Counted from the stretch's first letter, positions 8,522 to 18,231 are shown. The stretch is 64,000 nt of DNA from Microbacterium luticocti DSM 19459 (GCF_000422405.1 NZ_AULS01000007.1:78897-142896); one strand, 5' to 3'. Numbers and translations: made by a program. Notes: generated by a model not told the origin, from the letters alone.

Positions 8522-9088
8522 CTACCCGGCCGCGCGGCCGACGAGTCCGGCGCGCTGCAGCAGCAGGTAGACCTGGCAGCCCAGGCAGAATCTGAATGCG
8601 GCGTTCAGGAACGCGGCGACGAAGGCGACGGCCGCCGCGATCGGCAGCCCCCAGGGCACGCCCAGAAGCTGCAGTGCGAGGCCGACGACGCTCACGAGCA
8701 GGCCGATCCCCTGCGCGAAGCGCGGCGGGCGCGGATCTTCGAGCTCCGCCGGCGGCGAGAGCCGCGGCCGCACCATCCGGCGGAACAGCACGCCCCACGG
8801 GGCGGTGCGCGGCCAGGCGACGCCCCACAGGAACAGCGCCGCCACGACGAGCAGCAGCAGGAACGCGGGGTCGAGGATGCGGGCCCACAGCGGGGTGTAC
8901 ATCAGCAGCAGGGCACCGGGGAAGAACGCATCGCCGGCGAGGGGCTGGTAGGCGAACCAACCGAACGAGGCCGGCTCGGCGGCCGGGGTCCAGACCAGAC
9001 CCAGCACGACCGTCACGAGCAGCAGCGCGGAGGTGATCGCCGCCGCGAAGCGCGGGCCGCGGGGGTCGATCCCGGGGATCTCAGACAT
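8522..9088 (-). CDS. DUF4395 membrane protein
   Basis: A 188-residue integral membrane protein with about four hydrophobic segments and a conserved C168-x-x-C171 (RFCLGCQ) in its last segment, typical of DUF4395. Its start overlaps the upstream thioredoxin-like gene by 8 nt, so the pair is one translational unit. By analogy with other thiol-exchanging membrane proteins, an electron relay between the CxxC pair and the thioredoxin partner is plausible but unproven. Confidence 0.85.
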   Translation of the reverse strand: MSEIPGIDPRGPRFAAAITSALLLVTVVLGLVWTPAAEPASFGWFAYQPLAGDAFFPGALLLMYTPLWARILDPAFLLLLVVAALFLWGVAWPRTAPWGVLFRRMVRPRLSPPAELEDPRPPRFAQGIGLLVSVVGLALQLLGVPWGLPIAAAVAFVAAFLNAAFRFCLGCQVYLLLQRAGLVGRAAG

Positions 9089-9509
9089 GCACGTGCTCTC
9101 CGATGAGGCGATCCAGTTCGGCGGTGATCGCGTCGGCCGCCGGTACACCGGCGAACCGGGTGCGCACCAGTCCGTGCGCGTCGAGCACGAACACGGTGGG
9201 GGTCTGCAGGATGTGCAGGCGCCGGGCGACGTCGGGCCGGTGGGTGAGGTCGACCTCGGCGAACGCGACGCCGTGGGTGCGATCTGCGATCGGCTGCAGC
9301 ATCCGTCGCACCTGCGGGCAGCGCGTGCACAGTTCGGTGCTGAACTGCACCAGGGTCGCATGCGAGCCGCGCACGTCGGCGGCGACCGGGACGGTGAGGT
9401 CGCCCGTCACGGCGCGGGCGCGGCCGTCGCCGCGTCGCAGCGCGAACCCGATGAGCGCCGTCGCGGCGACCAGTGCGACGGCGAGCAAGGCGGCGGTCCA
9501 GACGGGCAT
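9081..9509 (-). CDS. membrane-anchored thioredoxin family protein
   Basis: A 142-residue protein with one N-terminal membrane anchor (about residues 4-24) and a thioredoxin fold carrying C61-T-R-C64, followed by the cis-proline strand ILQTPTVFV. The active site probably faces the cell exterior. On the minus strand TACCGT (517-522 of 9.5 kb, i.e. 9517-9522) ends 7 nt before the ATG, which supports this start over an in-frame GTG three codons upstream. The DUF4395 gene follows with an 8-nt overlap. Divergent from thyA. Confidence 0.85.
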   Translation of the reverse strand: MPVWTAALLAVALVAATALIGFALRRGDGRARAVTGDLTVPVAADVRGSHATLVQFSTELCTRCPQVRRMLQPIADRTHGVAFAEVDLTHRPDVARRLHILQTPTVFVLDAHGLVRTRFAGVPAADAITAELDRLIGEHVHV

Positions 9510-9582
9510 ATCGGTCACGGTACCGGCGGCGCGCCCGGCGGGGGCCAGGATGACGGCGTGTGTCGGCGGTATCCTCTCGGGT

Positions 9583-10386
9583 GTGAGCATCCCCACGCCG
9601 TACGAGGACCTGCTGCGCGACGTGCTCGCGCGCGGCACGCACAAGAGCGACCGCACCGGAACCGGCACGACGAGCGTGTTCGGCCGCCAGATCCGGTTCG
9701 ACCTGGCCGACTCGTTCCCGCTGATCACGACGAAGCGGGTGCATTTCAAATCGGTCGCGTACGAGTTGCTGTGGTTCCTGCGCGGCGAGTCCAACGTGCG
9801 GTGGCTGCGGGAGCACGGCGTCACGATCTGGGACGAGTGGGCGGACGACGCCGGCGAGCTCGGACCGGTGTACGGCGTGCAGTGGCGGTCGTGGCCGACG
9901 CCCGACGGCGGGCACATCGACCAGATCGCGCAGTTGATCGAGCAGATCCGCACCAGCCCCGATTCGCGGCGGCTCATCGTGTCGGCGTGGAACGTGGCGC
10001 AGATCCCGCAGATGGCGCTCGCCCCCTGCCACACGCTGTTCCAGTTCTACGTCGCCGACGGCAGGCTGTCGTGCCAGTTGTATCAGCGCAGCGCGGATCT
10101 GTTCCTGGGAGTGCCGTTCAACATCGCCTCGTACGCGCTGCTCACGCTCATGGTCGCGCAGCAGACCGGTCTTGCGCCGGGCGAGTTCGTCTGGACAGGT
10201 GGCGACTGCCACATCTACGACAACCACCTCGAGCAGGTGCGCGAGCAACTGGGCCGCGACCCGTATCCGTATCCGACGCTGCGGTTCGCGCGCACGCCCG
10301 CCTCGATCTTCGACTACGAATACGACGATTTCGTCGTCGAGGACTACCGGCACCACCCGGCGATCCGCGCCGCGGTCGCGGTCTGA
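9583..10386 (+). CDS. thyA: thymidylate synthase
   Basis: A 267-residue enzyme converting dUMP and methylene-THF to dTMP and DHF. The nucleophile is C149 in ALAPCHT, with the preceding RRLIVSAWN phosphate-binding segment and the C-terminal HPAI. The GTG start is set by similarity ([10 protein letters not shown]) and by TATCCT (9570-9575) ending 7 nt before it. Dihydrofolate reductase follows 16 nt downstream, so DHF production and reduction are encoded together. Confidence 0.97.
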   Translation: MSIPTPYEDLLRDVLARGTHKSDRTGTGTTSVFGRQIRFDLADSFPLITTKRVHFKSVAYELLWFLRGESNVRWLREHGVTIWDEWADDAGELGPVYGVQWRSWPTPDGGHIDQIAQLIEQIRTSPDSRRLIVSAWNVAQIPQMALAPCHTLFQFYVADGRLSCQLYQRSADLFLGVPFNIASYALLTLMVAQQTGLAPGEFVWTGGDCHIYDNHLEQVREQLGRDPYPYPTLRFARTPASIFDYEYDDFVVEDYRHHPAIRAAVAV

Positions 10387-10402
10387 CGCCGGCCGGGTCG
10401 GC

Positions 10403-10912
10403 ATGACGATCGGGCTGATCTGGGCGCAGGCCCGCGACGGCGTCATCGGCGCTGCCGGCGGGATGCCGTGGCACGTGCCGGAGGATCTGGCGCACTTCAA
10501 GCAGCTCACGCTCGGCCACCCCGTGGTGATGGGCCGGCGCACCTGGGAGTCGTTCCCCGACCGGTTCCGCCCGTTGCCCGGGCGGCGCAACATCGTGATC
10601 ACCCGGAACGGCGCCTGGACCGCCGAGGGCGCCGAGCGGGCGGCATCCGTCGACGAGGCGCTGGCACTGGCGGGGGCGGACGGCCCGGACGTGATCTGGG
10701 TGATCGGCGGGGGAGAGGTCTTCGACGCGACCATCGACCGCGCCGACGTGATCGAGGTCACCGAGCTCGACCTCGACGTGACCGGCGACACGGTCGCGCC
10801 TGTGGTCACCGGCCGGCGGCTCGTCGCCGCCGACCCGGCACACGGCTGGCAGAGATCGCGCACCGGGATCCGCTACCGGTTCCTGCGCTACGAGCGCCCG
10901 GACCTGCGGTGA
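10403..10912 (+). CDS. folA: dihydrofolate reductase
   Basis: A 169-residue enzyme reducing DHF to THF with NADPH. It shows the N-terminal IWAQARDGVIGAAGGMPWHVPEDL with the substrate-binding acidic residue, VVMGRRTWESF, and VIGGGEVF for NADPH. It lies 16 nt after thyA and is probably co-transcribed. The ATG at 10403 is the only start consistent with the family N-terminus. Confidence 0.96.
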   Translation: MTIGLIWAQARDGVIGAAGGMPWHVPEDLAHFKQLTLGHPVVMGRRTWESFPDRFRPLPGRRNIVITRNGAWTAEGAERAASVDEALALAGADGPDVIWVIGGGEVFDATIDRADVIEVTELDLDVTGDTVAPVVTGRRLVAADPAHGWQRSRTGIRYRFLRYERPDLR

Positions 10913-10958
10913 CGACATCGCGCCGCGACGCCCCCCTGCGAACGGATAACCTGAAACC

Positions 10959-11936
10959 ATGACGCATGCGGGCAATCCCTTCGGACAGGTACTGGTGGCC
11001 CTGGTCACGCCGATGACGGCGGACGGGGAAGTGGACTGGCCCGCCGTCGCCAAGCACATGGACGACGTCATCGTCGCCGGCGCCGACGGCATCGTCGTCA
11101 CCGGCACGACCGGCGAGACCAGCACCCTCACCGACGCCGAGAAGATCCGGCTCGTCGAGGTGGGCAAGGATGTCGCGGCCGGCCGGGCGAAGATCATCAC
11201 CGGCGGCGGGTCGAACGAGACCGCGCACGCCATCGAGCTGTACAAGGCCAGCGAGAAGGCCGGGGCCGACGGCATCATGATCGTCACGCCGTACTACAAC
11301 AAGCCCACCCAGGCCGGCATCCTCACCCACTTCCGGCTCATCGCCGACTCCGCCGACCTGCCGGTGATCCTGTACGACATCCCGGGCCGCACCGGCGTGC
11401 CGATCGCGTACGAGACCATCCTGCGGCTGGCCAAGCATCCGAACATCCTGGCCGTCAAAGACGCCAAGGGGAACTTCAGCGAGGTCTCGCGGGTGCTCAA
11501 CCAGACCGACCTGATGTACTTCTCGGGCGACGACGCCAACGTGCTGCCGCACCTGTCGATCGGCGCCACCGGCCTTGTCGGGGTGACCGCCAACATCGCC
11601 GCCCAGCCGTACCGCACGATCGTCGACGCGGTCAACCGGGGAGACCTGGCCGCCGCGACCGCCGCGCACCGCAAGCTCGAGCCGCTGGTGCGCGCGGTGA
11701 TGACGCACGTGCCGGGCACGGTGTCGGCGAAGTACATCCTGCACGGCCTGGGTCGCATCTCGAGCCCCCGGGTGAGACTGCCGCTGGTGGGCCCGGAGGA
11801 GTGGGAGGCCGCCAAGATCGAGGACGAACTGGCCCTGGTGACGGACGTGGACGGCGCGGACTTCTCGAACTTCCGGCCCGACCGGAATGCGGCCGCCGGC
11901 GGCGCGCTGCCCAAGGTGTCGGGGACGACCCGATGA
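10959..11936 (+). CDS. dapA: 4-hydroxy-tetrahydrodipicolinate synthase
   Basis: A 325-residue class I aldolase-type enzyme condensing pyruvate with aspartate semialdehyde in lysine/DAP synthesis. The Schiff-base lysine is K167 (LAVKDAKG), Y139 lies in YDIPGRTG, and the TGTTGET motif binds substrate. TAACCT (10947-10952) ends 6 nt before the ATG. The stop overlaps the rnj start by 4 nt, the common actinobacterial dapA-rnj pairing. Confidence 0.97.
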   Translation: MTHAGNPFGQVLVALVTPMTADGEVDWPAVAKHMDDVIVAGADGIVVTGTTGETSTLTDAEKIRLVEVGKDVAAGRAKIITGGGSNETAHAIELYKASEKAGADGIMIVTPYYNKPTQAGILTHFRLIADSADLPVILYDIPGRTGVPIAYETILRLAKHPNILAVKDAKGNFSEVSRVLNQTDLMYFSGDDANVLPHLSIGATGLVGVTANIAAQPYRTIVDAVNRGDLAAATAAHRKLEPLVRAVMTHVPGTVSAKYILHGLGRISSPRVRLPLVGPEEWEAAKIEDELALVTDVDGADFSNFRPDRNAAAGGALPKVSGTTR

Positions 11937-13612
11937 TCGCCGACCAGGTGGCCGCACCCGCCCCGCTGCAGCCGGGCACCCTGCGGATCGTACCGTTGGG
12001 CGGGCTCGGCGAGGTCGGGCGCAACATGACCGTGTTCGAGTTCGACGGCAAACTGCTGGTCGTCGACTGCGGGGTGCTGTTCCCCGAAGAGAACCAGCCC
12101 GGCGTCGACCTGATCCTGCCCGACTTCGAACCGATCCGAGACCGGCTCGACGACATCGTCGCGGTCGTGCTCACGCACGGTCACGAGGACCACATCGGTG
12201 CGGTGCCGTACCTGCTCAAGCTCAAGGGCGACATCCCGCTCATCGGCTCGGGACTGACCCTGGCGCTGGTGGAGGCCAAGCTCAAAGAGCACCGGATCAA
12301 GCCCTGCACGCTCACCGTGAGCGAGGGGCAGCGCGAACGGGTGGGGCCGTTCGACCTCGAGTTCGTCTCGGTGAACCACTCCATCCCCGATGCGCTGGCC
12401 GTCGCGATCCGCACCCCCGCGGGGCTGGTGCTGGCCACCGGCGACTTCAAGATGGACCAGCTGCCGTTGGACGGCCGGCTCACCGATCTGCGCGCCTTCG
12501 CGCGGCTGGGTGAAGAGGGCGTCGACCTGTTCATGGTCGACTCCACCAACGCCGACGTGCCCGGCTTCACCGCGCTGGAGCGCTCGATCGGCCCGGTGCT
12601 CGACCAGGTGATCGGCAAGGCCCCGCGCCGGGTGATCGTCGCCAGCTTCTCGAGCCACGTGCACCGGGTGCAGCAGGTCATCGACGCCGCGCACGCGCAC
12701 GGGCGCCGGGTCGCGTTCCTCGGCCGCAGCATGGTGCGCAACATGACCATCGCCGAACAGCTCGGGTACCTGCACGTGCCCGAGGGCGTGCTCATCGACT
12801 ACAAGAAGGCGAAGGACCTGCCCGACGACCGCATCGTCTACATGTCGACCGGATCGCAGGGTGAGCCGATGGCCGTGCTCAGCCGCATGGCCAACCTCGA
12901 CCACGCGATCGAACCGGGCCCCGGCGACACGGTGATCCTGGCATCCAGCCTCATCCCCGGCAACGAGAACGCCGTGTACCGGGTCATCGACGGGCTCACC
13001 AAGCTCGGCGCGACCGTCGTGCACAAGGGCAACGCCAAGGTGCACGTGTCGGGCCACGCCGCCGCCGGCGAACTGCTGTACTGCTACAACATCGTGCAGC
13101 CGCGCAACGTCATGCCCATCCACGGCGAGCACCGGCACCTGCGCGCGAACGCGCAGCTCGCGCAGGACACCGGCGTTCCCGCCGAGCGCACCATCCTCGG
13201 TGAGAACGGTACCGTCGTCGACCTGCGGGACGGCGTCGCCCGGGTGGCAGGGCAGCTCGACATCGGCTTCGTGTACGTCGACGGCTCGACCGTCGGCGAG
13301 ATCACCGACGCCGACCTGAAGGACCGCCGCATCCTCGGCGAAGAGGGCTTCATCTCGGTGATCGTGGTGGTCGACTCGGCGACCGGAAAGATCATCTCGG
13401 GGCCCGAGGTGCACGCCCGCGGCTTCGCCGAGGACGCCGCCGTGTTCGAAGACGTCAAGCCCAAGATCGCCGCCGCGCTCGCCGAGGCGGCGCACTCGGG
13501 GGTGCGCGACCCGCACGCGCTGTCGCAGGTGGTGCGCCGCACCATCGGCCGCTGGGTGAACCAGTCGCTGCGTCGCCGCCCGATGATCGTGCCGTTGGTG
13601 ATCGAGGCTTAG
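11933..13612 (+). CDS. rnj: ribonuclease J
   Basis: A 559-residue metallo-beta-lactamase/beta-CASP nuclease with 5'-3' exo- and endonuclease activity in mRNA decay and rRNA maturation. The zinc motif HGHEDHIGA starts at H82, with the beta-CASP features SGHA and PIHGEHRHL later. ATG at 11933 gives an ATGA overlap with dapA. With pnp and the 16S gene it is one of several RNA-processing functions in the window. Confidence 0.95.
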   Translation: MIADQVAAPAPLQPGTLRIVPLGGLGEVGRNMTVFEFDGKLLVVDCGVLFPEENQPGVDLILPDFEPIRDRLDDIVAVVLTHGHEDHIGAVPYLLKLKGDIPLIGSGLTLALVEAKLKEHRIKPCTLTVSEGQRERVGPFDLEFVSVNHSIPDALAVAIRTPAGLVLATGDFKMDQLPLDGRLTDLRAFARLGEEGVDLFMVDSTNADVPGFTALERSIGPVLDQVIGKAPRRVIVASFSSHVHRVQQVIDAAHAHGRRVAFLGRSMVRNMTIAEQLGYLHVPEGVLIDYKKAKDLPDDRIVYMSTGSQGEPMAVLSRMANLDHAIEPGPGDTVILASSLIPGNENAVYRVIDGLTKLGATVVHKGNAKVHVSGHAAAGELLYCYNIVQPRNVMPIHGEHRHLRANAQLAQDTGVPAERTILGENGTVVDLRDGVARVAGQLDIGFVYVDGSTVGEITDADLKDRRILGEEGFISVIVVVDSATGKIISGPEVHARGFAEDAAVFEDVKPKIAAALAEAAHSGVRDPHALSQVVRRTIGRWVNQSLRRRPMIVPLVIEA

Positions 13613-13666
13613 CGACAACCCGCGTCGTTTCCCGGCAGAGTCGGTGCCGCGCGGTACCGTGGAGCA

Positions 13667-16351
13667 ATGCCCAGGAGCAGCACGAGCAGTCGCACACCCG
13701 CGAAGGCCTCGTCGTCGCGCGCCCGCAAGCCCGCGCCGGCTCCGAAGCGCTACGTCGGCGAGCCCGAGAAGCCCCCGGTGCCCGTGCGCATGTGGCTGGG
13801 CATGGCCCATGCCGTCGGGGGACTGTTCCGCGCGTTCGGCCCCGAAGACCTCGAGAAGGACCAGCGCCGCGACGGCTTTCCGTTCCTGCTGGTGCTGCTG
13901 GCGATCGCCGGCGCGGTCGTCGAGTGGTTCCTCATCGGCACGGATGCCTCGGAGTTGATCAGCGCGTACTCGGTGGGCCTGCTGGTGGGCCGTACGGCCT
14001 TCATCCTGCCGGTGCTGCTGGTGCTGTTGGCAGGCTGGCTGTTCCGGCATCCGCCGTCGGTGCACGACAACGGCCGCATCGGCATCGGATTCGCGGTGCT
14101 CGTGCTGTCGATCGCCGGTTTCTGCCACGTCTTCGGGGGACGACCTGCCCCGTCGGAGGGGATGCCCAAGCTCAGCGCCGCCGGCGGGCTGTTCGGCTGG
14201 ATGATCGGTGAACCGCTCAGCGCTCTCACCCGGTTCGGCGCCTCGGTCGTGCTGGGTCTTCTGGCCGTGCTGTCGGTGCTGATCCTCACCCGCACCCCGC
14301 CCAACCGCATCGGCCGGCGCCTGGGCGATCTGTACGCGTGGATGTTCGGGGCCGAACGCGCCCCCGAGGCCGCTGAGCGCTCGACCGGTCCGACCGCCGT
14401 GCTGCCGGCGTCGGACGACGACGGCGACGACAAGCTGCCCTGGTGGCGGCGCAACAAGACCGGACGGGAGAAGGACCCCGACGACGGCACCGGTGCGGAC
14501 GACCTCACCGAACTGCTGGGTGGCGACGACCACGGCGGGTTCGACCAGTCGGTGGCGACCGTGCTGCCCGAACCGCCCCTGGCCGACGCGGTCACCGAGA
14601 TCATCGACCCCGCCGTGCTGGCCGGGGCGCAGCGTCAGGTGGGCGCCGGCGGGGCGACCGGTCTGCACGAGGACGGCGACACCGGTCCGATCGACGATGG
14701 CACGCTGCCGGGGCTCAGCGGCATCGGCGGCAGCGGCGAGCACCTGCCGTCGGCTCCGTACCGGTTGCCTTCGGTGCAGGCGCTGGCAGCGGGTGAACCG
14801 GGCAAGACCCGCTCCGAGGCGAACGACCGCGTGGTCGCCGCAATCACCGGTGTGCTGCAGCAGTTCAAGGTCGACGCGAAGGTCACCGGCTTCTCGCGCG
14901 GACCGACGGTGACCCAGTACGAGATCGAGCTCGGCCCGGGCGTGAAGGTCGAGCGGATCACGGCGCTGACCAACAACATCGCGTACGCCGTGGCATCCAA
15001 CGAGGTGCGCATCCTCGCCCCCATCCCCGGCAAGAGTGCGATCGGCGTCGAGATCCCGAACACCGATCGCGAGATCGTCACGCTCGGCGACGTGCTGCGC
15101 TCGCAGGCCGCCGCGAATTCGACGCACCCGATGACGATCGGGGTGGGCAAGGACGTGGGCGGCGGCTACGTCGTCGCCAACCTCGCGAAGATGCCCCACC
15201 TGCTGGTGGCCGGCTCCACCGGGTCGGGCAAGTCGAGCTTCGTGAACTCGATGATCACGAGCCTGCTGATGCGTGCCAAGCCCAGCGAGGTGCGCATGGT
15301 GCTGATCGACCCGAAGCGGGTCGAGCTGACCAGCTACGCCGGCGTGCCGCACCTGATCACGCCCATCATCACGAACCCGAAGAAGGCGGCCGAGGCGCTG
15401 CAGTGGGTCGTCAAGGAGATGGACATGCGGTACGACGACCTCGCGTCGTTCGGATTCCGCCACATCGACGACTTCAACAGGGCCGTGCTCGCCGACGAGA
15501 TCCGCCTGCCCGCCGGCAGCGAACGTGTGCTCAAGCCGTACCCCTACCTGCTGGTGGTGGTCGACGAGCTCGCCGACCTGATGATGGTGGCGCCGCGTGA
15601 CGTCGAGGACTCGATCGTGCGCATCACACAGCTGGCGCGGGCCAGCGGCATCCATCTGGTGCTCGCCACGCAGCGGCCCTCGGTCGACGTGGTGACCGGC
15701 CTGATCAAGGCGAACGTGCCCTCGCGGCTCGCGTTCGCGGTGACGAGCGTGACCGACTCGCGCGTCATCCTCGACCAGCCGGGCGCCGACCGGCTGATCG
15801 GGCAAGGCGATGCGCTGTTCCTGCCGATGGGGGCCTCGAAGCCACTGCGGGTGCAGGGCGCATGGGTGAGCGAGCCCGAGATCGAGAAGGTCGTGAAGCA
15901 TGTCACCGGTCAGGCGCGCCCCGAGTACCGTCCCGACGTGCAGGCGGTCGTTGCGCGCAAGGAGGTCGACGCCGACATCGGAGACGACCTCGAACTGCTG
16001 CTGGCCGCGGCCGAGCAGATCGTGTCGACGCAGTTCGGATCCACCTCGATGCTGCAGCGCAAACTGCGCGTCGGGTTCGCCAAGGCCGGCCGGCTCATGG
16101 ATCTGCTCGAGTCGCGCGAGATCGTCGGCCCGTCCGAGGGGTCGAAGGCGCGCGACGTGCTGGTCACCCCCGAGCAGCTGCCCGAGGTGCTCGCGCGGCT
16201 GCGCGGCGAAGAGCCGCCGGCGCCCGCGGCGTCTGCGACCGACGCAACGGACCGGTACGGCGCCGACCCGGTTCAGGCACAGTTCGAGGGGATGCCGCAG
16301 GTCGACGCCGACGGTGACGAGGACGCCTGGGGCCTGACCGGCCGCGAGTGA
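13667..16351 (+). CDS. ftsK: DNA translocase FtsK/SpoIIIE
   Basis: An 894-residue membrane-anchored DNA pump that clears the chromosome from the division septum. Basic N-terminal tail, four transmembrane segments (about residues 65-215), a linker rich in Asp/Gly, the alpha/beta motor with Walker A GSTGSGKS (516-523) and Walker B VVVDE (D633-E634), and a C-terminal winged-helix gamma domain (about 772-850) that reads orientation sequences. TACCGT (13655-13660) ends 6 nt before the ATG. The stop overlaps an alternative pgsA start. Confidence 0.95.
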   Translation: MPRSSTSSRTPAKASSSRARKPAPAPKRYVGEPEKPPVPVRMWLGMAHAVGGLFRAFGPEDLEKDQRRDGFPFLLVLLAIAGAVVEWFLIGTDASELISAYSVGLLVGRTAFILPVLLVLLAGWLFRHPPSVHDNGRIGIGFAVLVLSIAGFCHVFGGRPAPSEGMPKLSAAGGLFGWMIGEPLSALTRFGASVVLGLLAVLSVLILTRTPPNRIGRRLGDLYAWMFGAERAPEAAERSTGPTAVLPASDDDGDDKLPWWRRNKTGREKDPDDGTGADDLTELLGGDDHGGFDQSVATVLPEPPLADAVTEIIDPAVLAGAQRQVGAGGATGLHEDGDTGPIDDGTLPGLSGIGGSGEHLPSAPYRLPSVQALAAGEPGKTRSEANDRVVAAITGVLQQFKVDAKVTGFSRGPTVTQYEIELGPGVKVERITALTNNIAYAVASNEVRILAPIPGKSAIGVEIPNTDREIVTLGDVLRSQAAANSTHPMTIGVGKDVGGGYVVANLAKMPHLLVAGSTGSGKSSFVNSMITSLLMRAKPSEVRMVLIDPKRVELTSYAGVPHLITPIITNPKKAAEALQWVVKEMDMRYDDLASFGFRHIDDFNRAVLADEIRLPAGSERVLKPYPYLLVVVDELADLMMVAPRDVEDSIVRITQLARASGIHLVLATQRPSVDVVTGLIKANVPSRLAFAVTSVTDSRVILDQPGADRLIGQGDALFLPMGASKPLRVQGAWVSEPEIEKVVKHVTGQARPEYRPDVQAVVARKEVDADIGDDLELLLAAAEQIVSTQFGSTSMLQRKLRVGFAKAGRLMDLLESREIVGPSEGSKARDVLVTPEQLPEVLARLRGEEPPAPAASATDATDRYGADPVQAQFEGMPQVDADGDEDAWGLTGRE

Positions 16352-16374
16352 CGCCCGCCTGGAATACTGAACCC

Positions 16375-16941
16375 GTGACCGTCCCGCGCCAGCTGCCCAA
16401 CGCGATCACCGTCGTGCGCATCCTGTGCGCGCCGGTGTTCCTGTGGATGCTGCTGGCCGACGCCGGCGCGGACGGGCCGCTGCGCTGGTGGGCCGCGGTG
16501 CTGTTCATCGTCGCGATCGCCACCGACGGGATCGATGGGGCGATCGCCCGCCGCAACGACATCGTCACCGACCTGGGCAAGATCCTCGACCCGGTCGCCG
16601 ACAAGGCCCTCACCGGCTGCGCGTTCGTGGGACTGTCGATCCTCGGCGAACTTCCCTGGTGGATCACGATCGTCGTGCTGGTGCGTGAGATCGGCATCAC
16701 GGTGTACCGGTTCGCCGTGGTCAGCGATCACGTGCTCGCCGCCGCGTGGATGGGCAAGCTCAAGACCGTCGCGCAGGCGGTGGCGCTCTCGCTGGCGCTG
16801 TTGCCGCTGTGGCACGTGGCGGGGGAGTGGATCTGGTGGGTGAACGCGGTCACCATGACGATCGCCGTGATCCTCACCGTCGCCAGCGGCATCGACTACG
16901 CGGTCAGTGAGGTGCGCGGCCGCCGCACGGCGCGGCCGTGA
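16375..16941 (+). CDS. pgsA: CDP-diacylglycerol-glycerol-3-phosphate 3-phosphatidyltransferase
   Basis: A 188-residue membrane enzyme making phosphatidylglycerol phosphate. It carries the CDP-alcohol phosphotransferase motif DGIDGAIARR...GKILDPVADK at about residues 49-75 and further hydrophobic segments. I prefer GTG at 16375 because MTVPRQLPNAITVVRI is the usual N-terminus and AATACT ends 6 nt before it; GTG at 16348, overlapping the ftsK stop, would add nine residues. The pgsA-cinA-clgR-recA order is typical of actinobacteria. Confidence 0.92.
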   Translation: MTVPRQLPNAITVVRILCAPVFLWMLLADAGADGPLRWWAAVLFIVAIATDGIDGAIARRNDIVTDLGKILDPVADKALTGCAFVGLSILGELPWWITIVVLVREIGITVYRFAVVSDHVLAAAWMGKLKTVAQAVALSLALLPLWHVAGEWIWWVNAVTMTIAVILTVASGIDYAVSEVRGRRTARP

Positions 16942-17423
16942 CCTGCTCCGGCGAGGCGGTCGAGCTGCTGCGCCGGCTCGGCGTCCGCGGCTGGCGGATC
17001 GGGGTGGCCGAGTCGCTGACCGGCGGCCTGGTGGTGGCATCCCTCGTCGACGTGCCCGGCGCATCCGCGTGCGTGCGCGGCGGGGTGGTCGCGTACGCCA
17101 CCGACCTCAAGCACAGCCTGCTCGGCGTCGACGCCGACCTGCTCGCCGCGCACGGCGCCGTGCACCCGGAGGTCGCCCGGCAGATGGCCGACGGCATCCG
17201 CACCGCCACGGCCCGGGCCGGAGAGCGCACCGAGGTGGGGCTGTCGACCACCGGTGTGGCCGGACCCGACCCGGCCGACGGGCAGCCGGTGGGCACGGTG
17301 CACATCGGGGTGAGCACCCCCGAGGGTACGCGAGTGGTCTCGACCCGGCTTCACGGCGACCGGGCGGCCATCCGTCATGCCGCAGTGCGGCGGGCGCTGC
17401 AGGCGGCGCTGGAGGCGGTGTGA
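16938..17423 (+). CDS. CinA C-terminal domain protein (nicotinamide-nucleotide amidohydrolase)
   Basis: A 161-residue protein consisting only of the CinA C-terminal (PncC) domain: GVAESLTGGLVVASLVDVPGAS near the start and STTGVAGPDPADGQPVGTV later. This family deamidates NMN for pyridine-nucleotide recycling. The GTGA overlap with pgsA implies coupling. The start is fixed by the overlap and by similarity. Whether it acts with competence genes, as the historical name implies, cannot be judged. Confidence 0.9.
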   Translation: MTCSGEAVELLRRLGVRGWRIGVAESLTGGLVVASLVDVPGASACVRGGVVAYATDLKHSLLGVDADLLAAHGAVHPEVARQMADGIRTATARAGERTEVGLSTTGVAGPDPADGQPVGTVHIGVSTPEGTRVVSTRLHGDRAAIRHAAVRRALQAALEAV

Positions 17424-17507
17424 CCGGCCCGGAACATCGTCGGTCTCGGTTGTGTGTCATCGGTGTGTCGCGCGCGGCGATTCTGGGCCATTCCCCAGCG
17501 CACGGGA

Positions 17508-17537
17508 TTAGTGTGGCCGACATGGGTGTTGTACTGT
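17508..17537 (+). promoter_or_regulatory. clgR promoter
   Basis: TTAGTG (17508-17513) and TACTGT (17532-17537) are separated by 18 nt, upstream of the clgR ribosome-binding site GTGAGGAGG. A short CGC-N5-GCG inverted site at 17469-17479 recalls the core of a ClgR operator, but the flanks do not match well, so I do not annotate it as one. Confidence 0.5.
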
Positions 17538-17583
17538 TGTGCACCCGGAAACAGCGAGAGCGTCAGGTGAGGAGGGCCCGAAA

Positions 17584-17892
17584 ATGATCCTGGTTCGTCA
17601 AGAGATCGGGGAAGTTCTTCGCGACTTCCGTCAGCAGAAGGGCCACACCCTGCGCCAGGTCGCCGGTCGCGCCAGCGTCGCGCTCGGGTACCTCAGCGAG
17701 GTGGAGCGCGGGCAGAAAGAGGCCTCCAGCGAGATCCTCGCCTCGGTCGCCGACGCCCTCGATGTGCCCATCTCGACGATCATGCGCGAGGTGAGCGACC
17801 GGCTGTCGGTGGTCGAAGGCCTGCAGACCTTCCCCGACGTGGTCCCCGACGACCTCGTGGCCGAGGTCGGCCCCGAGTTGTCGTTGCGCTGA
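17584..17892 (+). CDS. clgR: ClgR-type Xre/Cro HTH transcriptional regulator
   Basis: A 102-residue regulator with one helix-turn-helix (about residues 9-63; TLRQVAGRASVALGYLSEVERGQKEAS). ClgR activates the clp protease genes in corynebacteria and mycobacteria and is encoded between cinA and recA, as here. ATG at 17584 is preceded by GTGAGGAGGG. A longer in-frame ORF upstream overlaps the promoter and is rejected. Confidence 0.88.
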   Translation: MILVRQEIGEVLRDFRQQKGHTLRQVAGRASVALGYLSEVERGQKEASSEILASVADALDVPISTIMREVSDRLSVVEGLQTFPDVVPDDLVAEVGPELSLR

Positions 17893-17895
17893 CGC

Positions 17896-18120
17896 GTGCG
17901 ACGCAGTGAGTTCCACCGCGCCGTGACCGCCGAGTTCGGCGGCCGCGGCGCGGCCCTCGTCCATGACCTGACCCTTCCGCAGCTGGGCGGGCGCACCGCC
18001 GATCAGGCGCTGGCCGACGGCGTCGACCCGCGCGAGATCTGGCTGGCGCTGTGCACCGAGACCGATGTGCCGCTCGCGCGCCGGCACGGCGTCGGCCTGC
18101 TCGAACCCCGCCGCCGCTGA
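17896..18120 (+). CDS. DUF3046 family protein (74 aa)
   Basis: A 74-residue protein beginning MRRSEFHRAVTAEFG and containing DLTLPQLGGRTADQAL and GVDPREIWLALC, all characteristic of DUF3046, found between clgR and recA in many actinobacteria. Function unknown. GTG start only 3 nt after the clgR stop. Its stop codon falls inside a 14-nt tandem repeat that continues downstream. Confidence 0.85.
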   Translation: MRRSEFHRAVTAEFGGRGAALVHDLTLPQLGGRTADQALADGVDPREIWLALCTETDVPLARRHGVGLLEPRRR

Positions 18121-18182
18121 CCAGACGGCGCTGACCCGACGCCGCTGACCCGCCGCCGTTCACGCGACGCCGCTGACCCGCC
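18113..18182 (+). repeat. five imperfect 14-nt tandem repeats at the 3' end of the DUF3046 gene
   Basis: Units of 14 nt of the form GCCGCTGACCCGNC start at 18113, 18127, 18141, 18155 and 18169; the fourth is the most divergent. The first contains the DUF3046 stop codon, and each close copy brings a TGA in a different frame. This looks like slipped-strand expansion. Confidence 0.75.
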
Positions 18183-18201
18183 GCCGCGATGCGGCGTGTC
18201 G

Positions 18202-18217
18202 TCGAAGGTGTGTTCGA
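18202..18217 (+). promoter_or_regulatory. LexA (SOS) box of recA
   Basis: TCGAAGGTGTGTTCGA matches the actinobacterial LexA consensus TCGAAC-N4-GTTCGA at all but one position. A TAGGCT hexamer at 18226-18231 gives a promoter whose -35 region the box would cover. LexA repression of recA is established in related bacteria. Confidence 0.85.
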
Positions 18218-18231
18218 GATGAGCGTAGGCT

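Noticed and set aside
9516..9518. GTG start three codons upstream for the thioredoxin-like gene
   Set aside because: It falls within the -10-like TACCGT that positions the transcript start at the ATG.
1..15000. GGATGCC as an FtsK-orienting (KOPS) sequence
   Set aside because: Both orientations occur about equally in the part counted, whereas KOPS are strongly strand-skewed.
11294..15901. 1,535-codon minus-strand frame opposite dapA, rnj and ftsK
   Set aside because: It spans three well-supported genes on the other strand and consists of low-complexity shadow sequence.
17469..17479. ClgR operator upstream of clgR
   Set aside because: CGC-N5-GCG fits the core spacing, but the inner and flanking bases do not match the published consensus well, and such motifs are common at this GC content.
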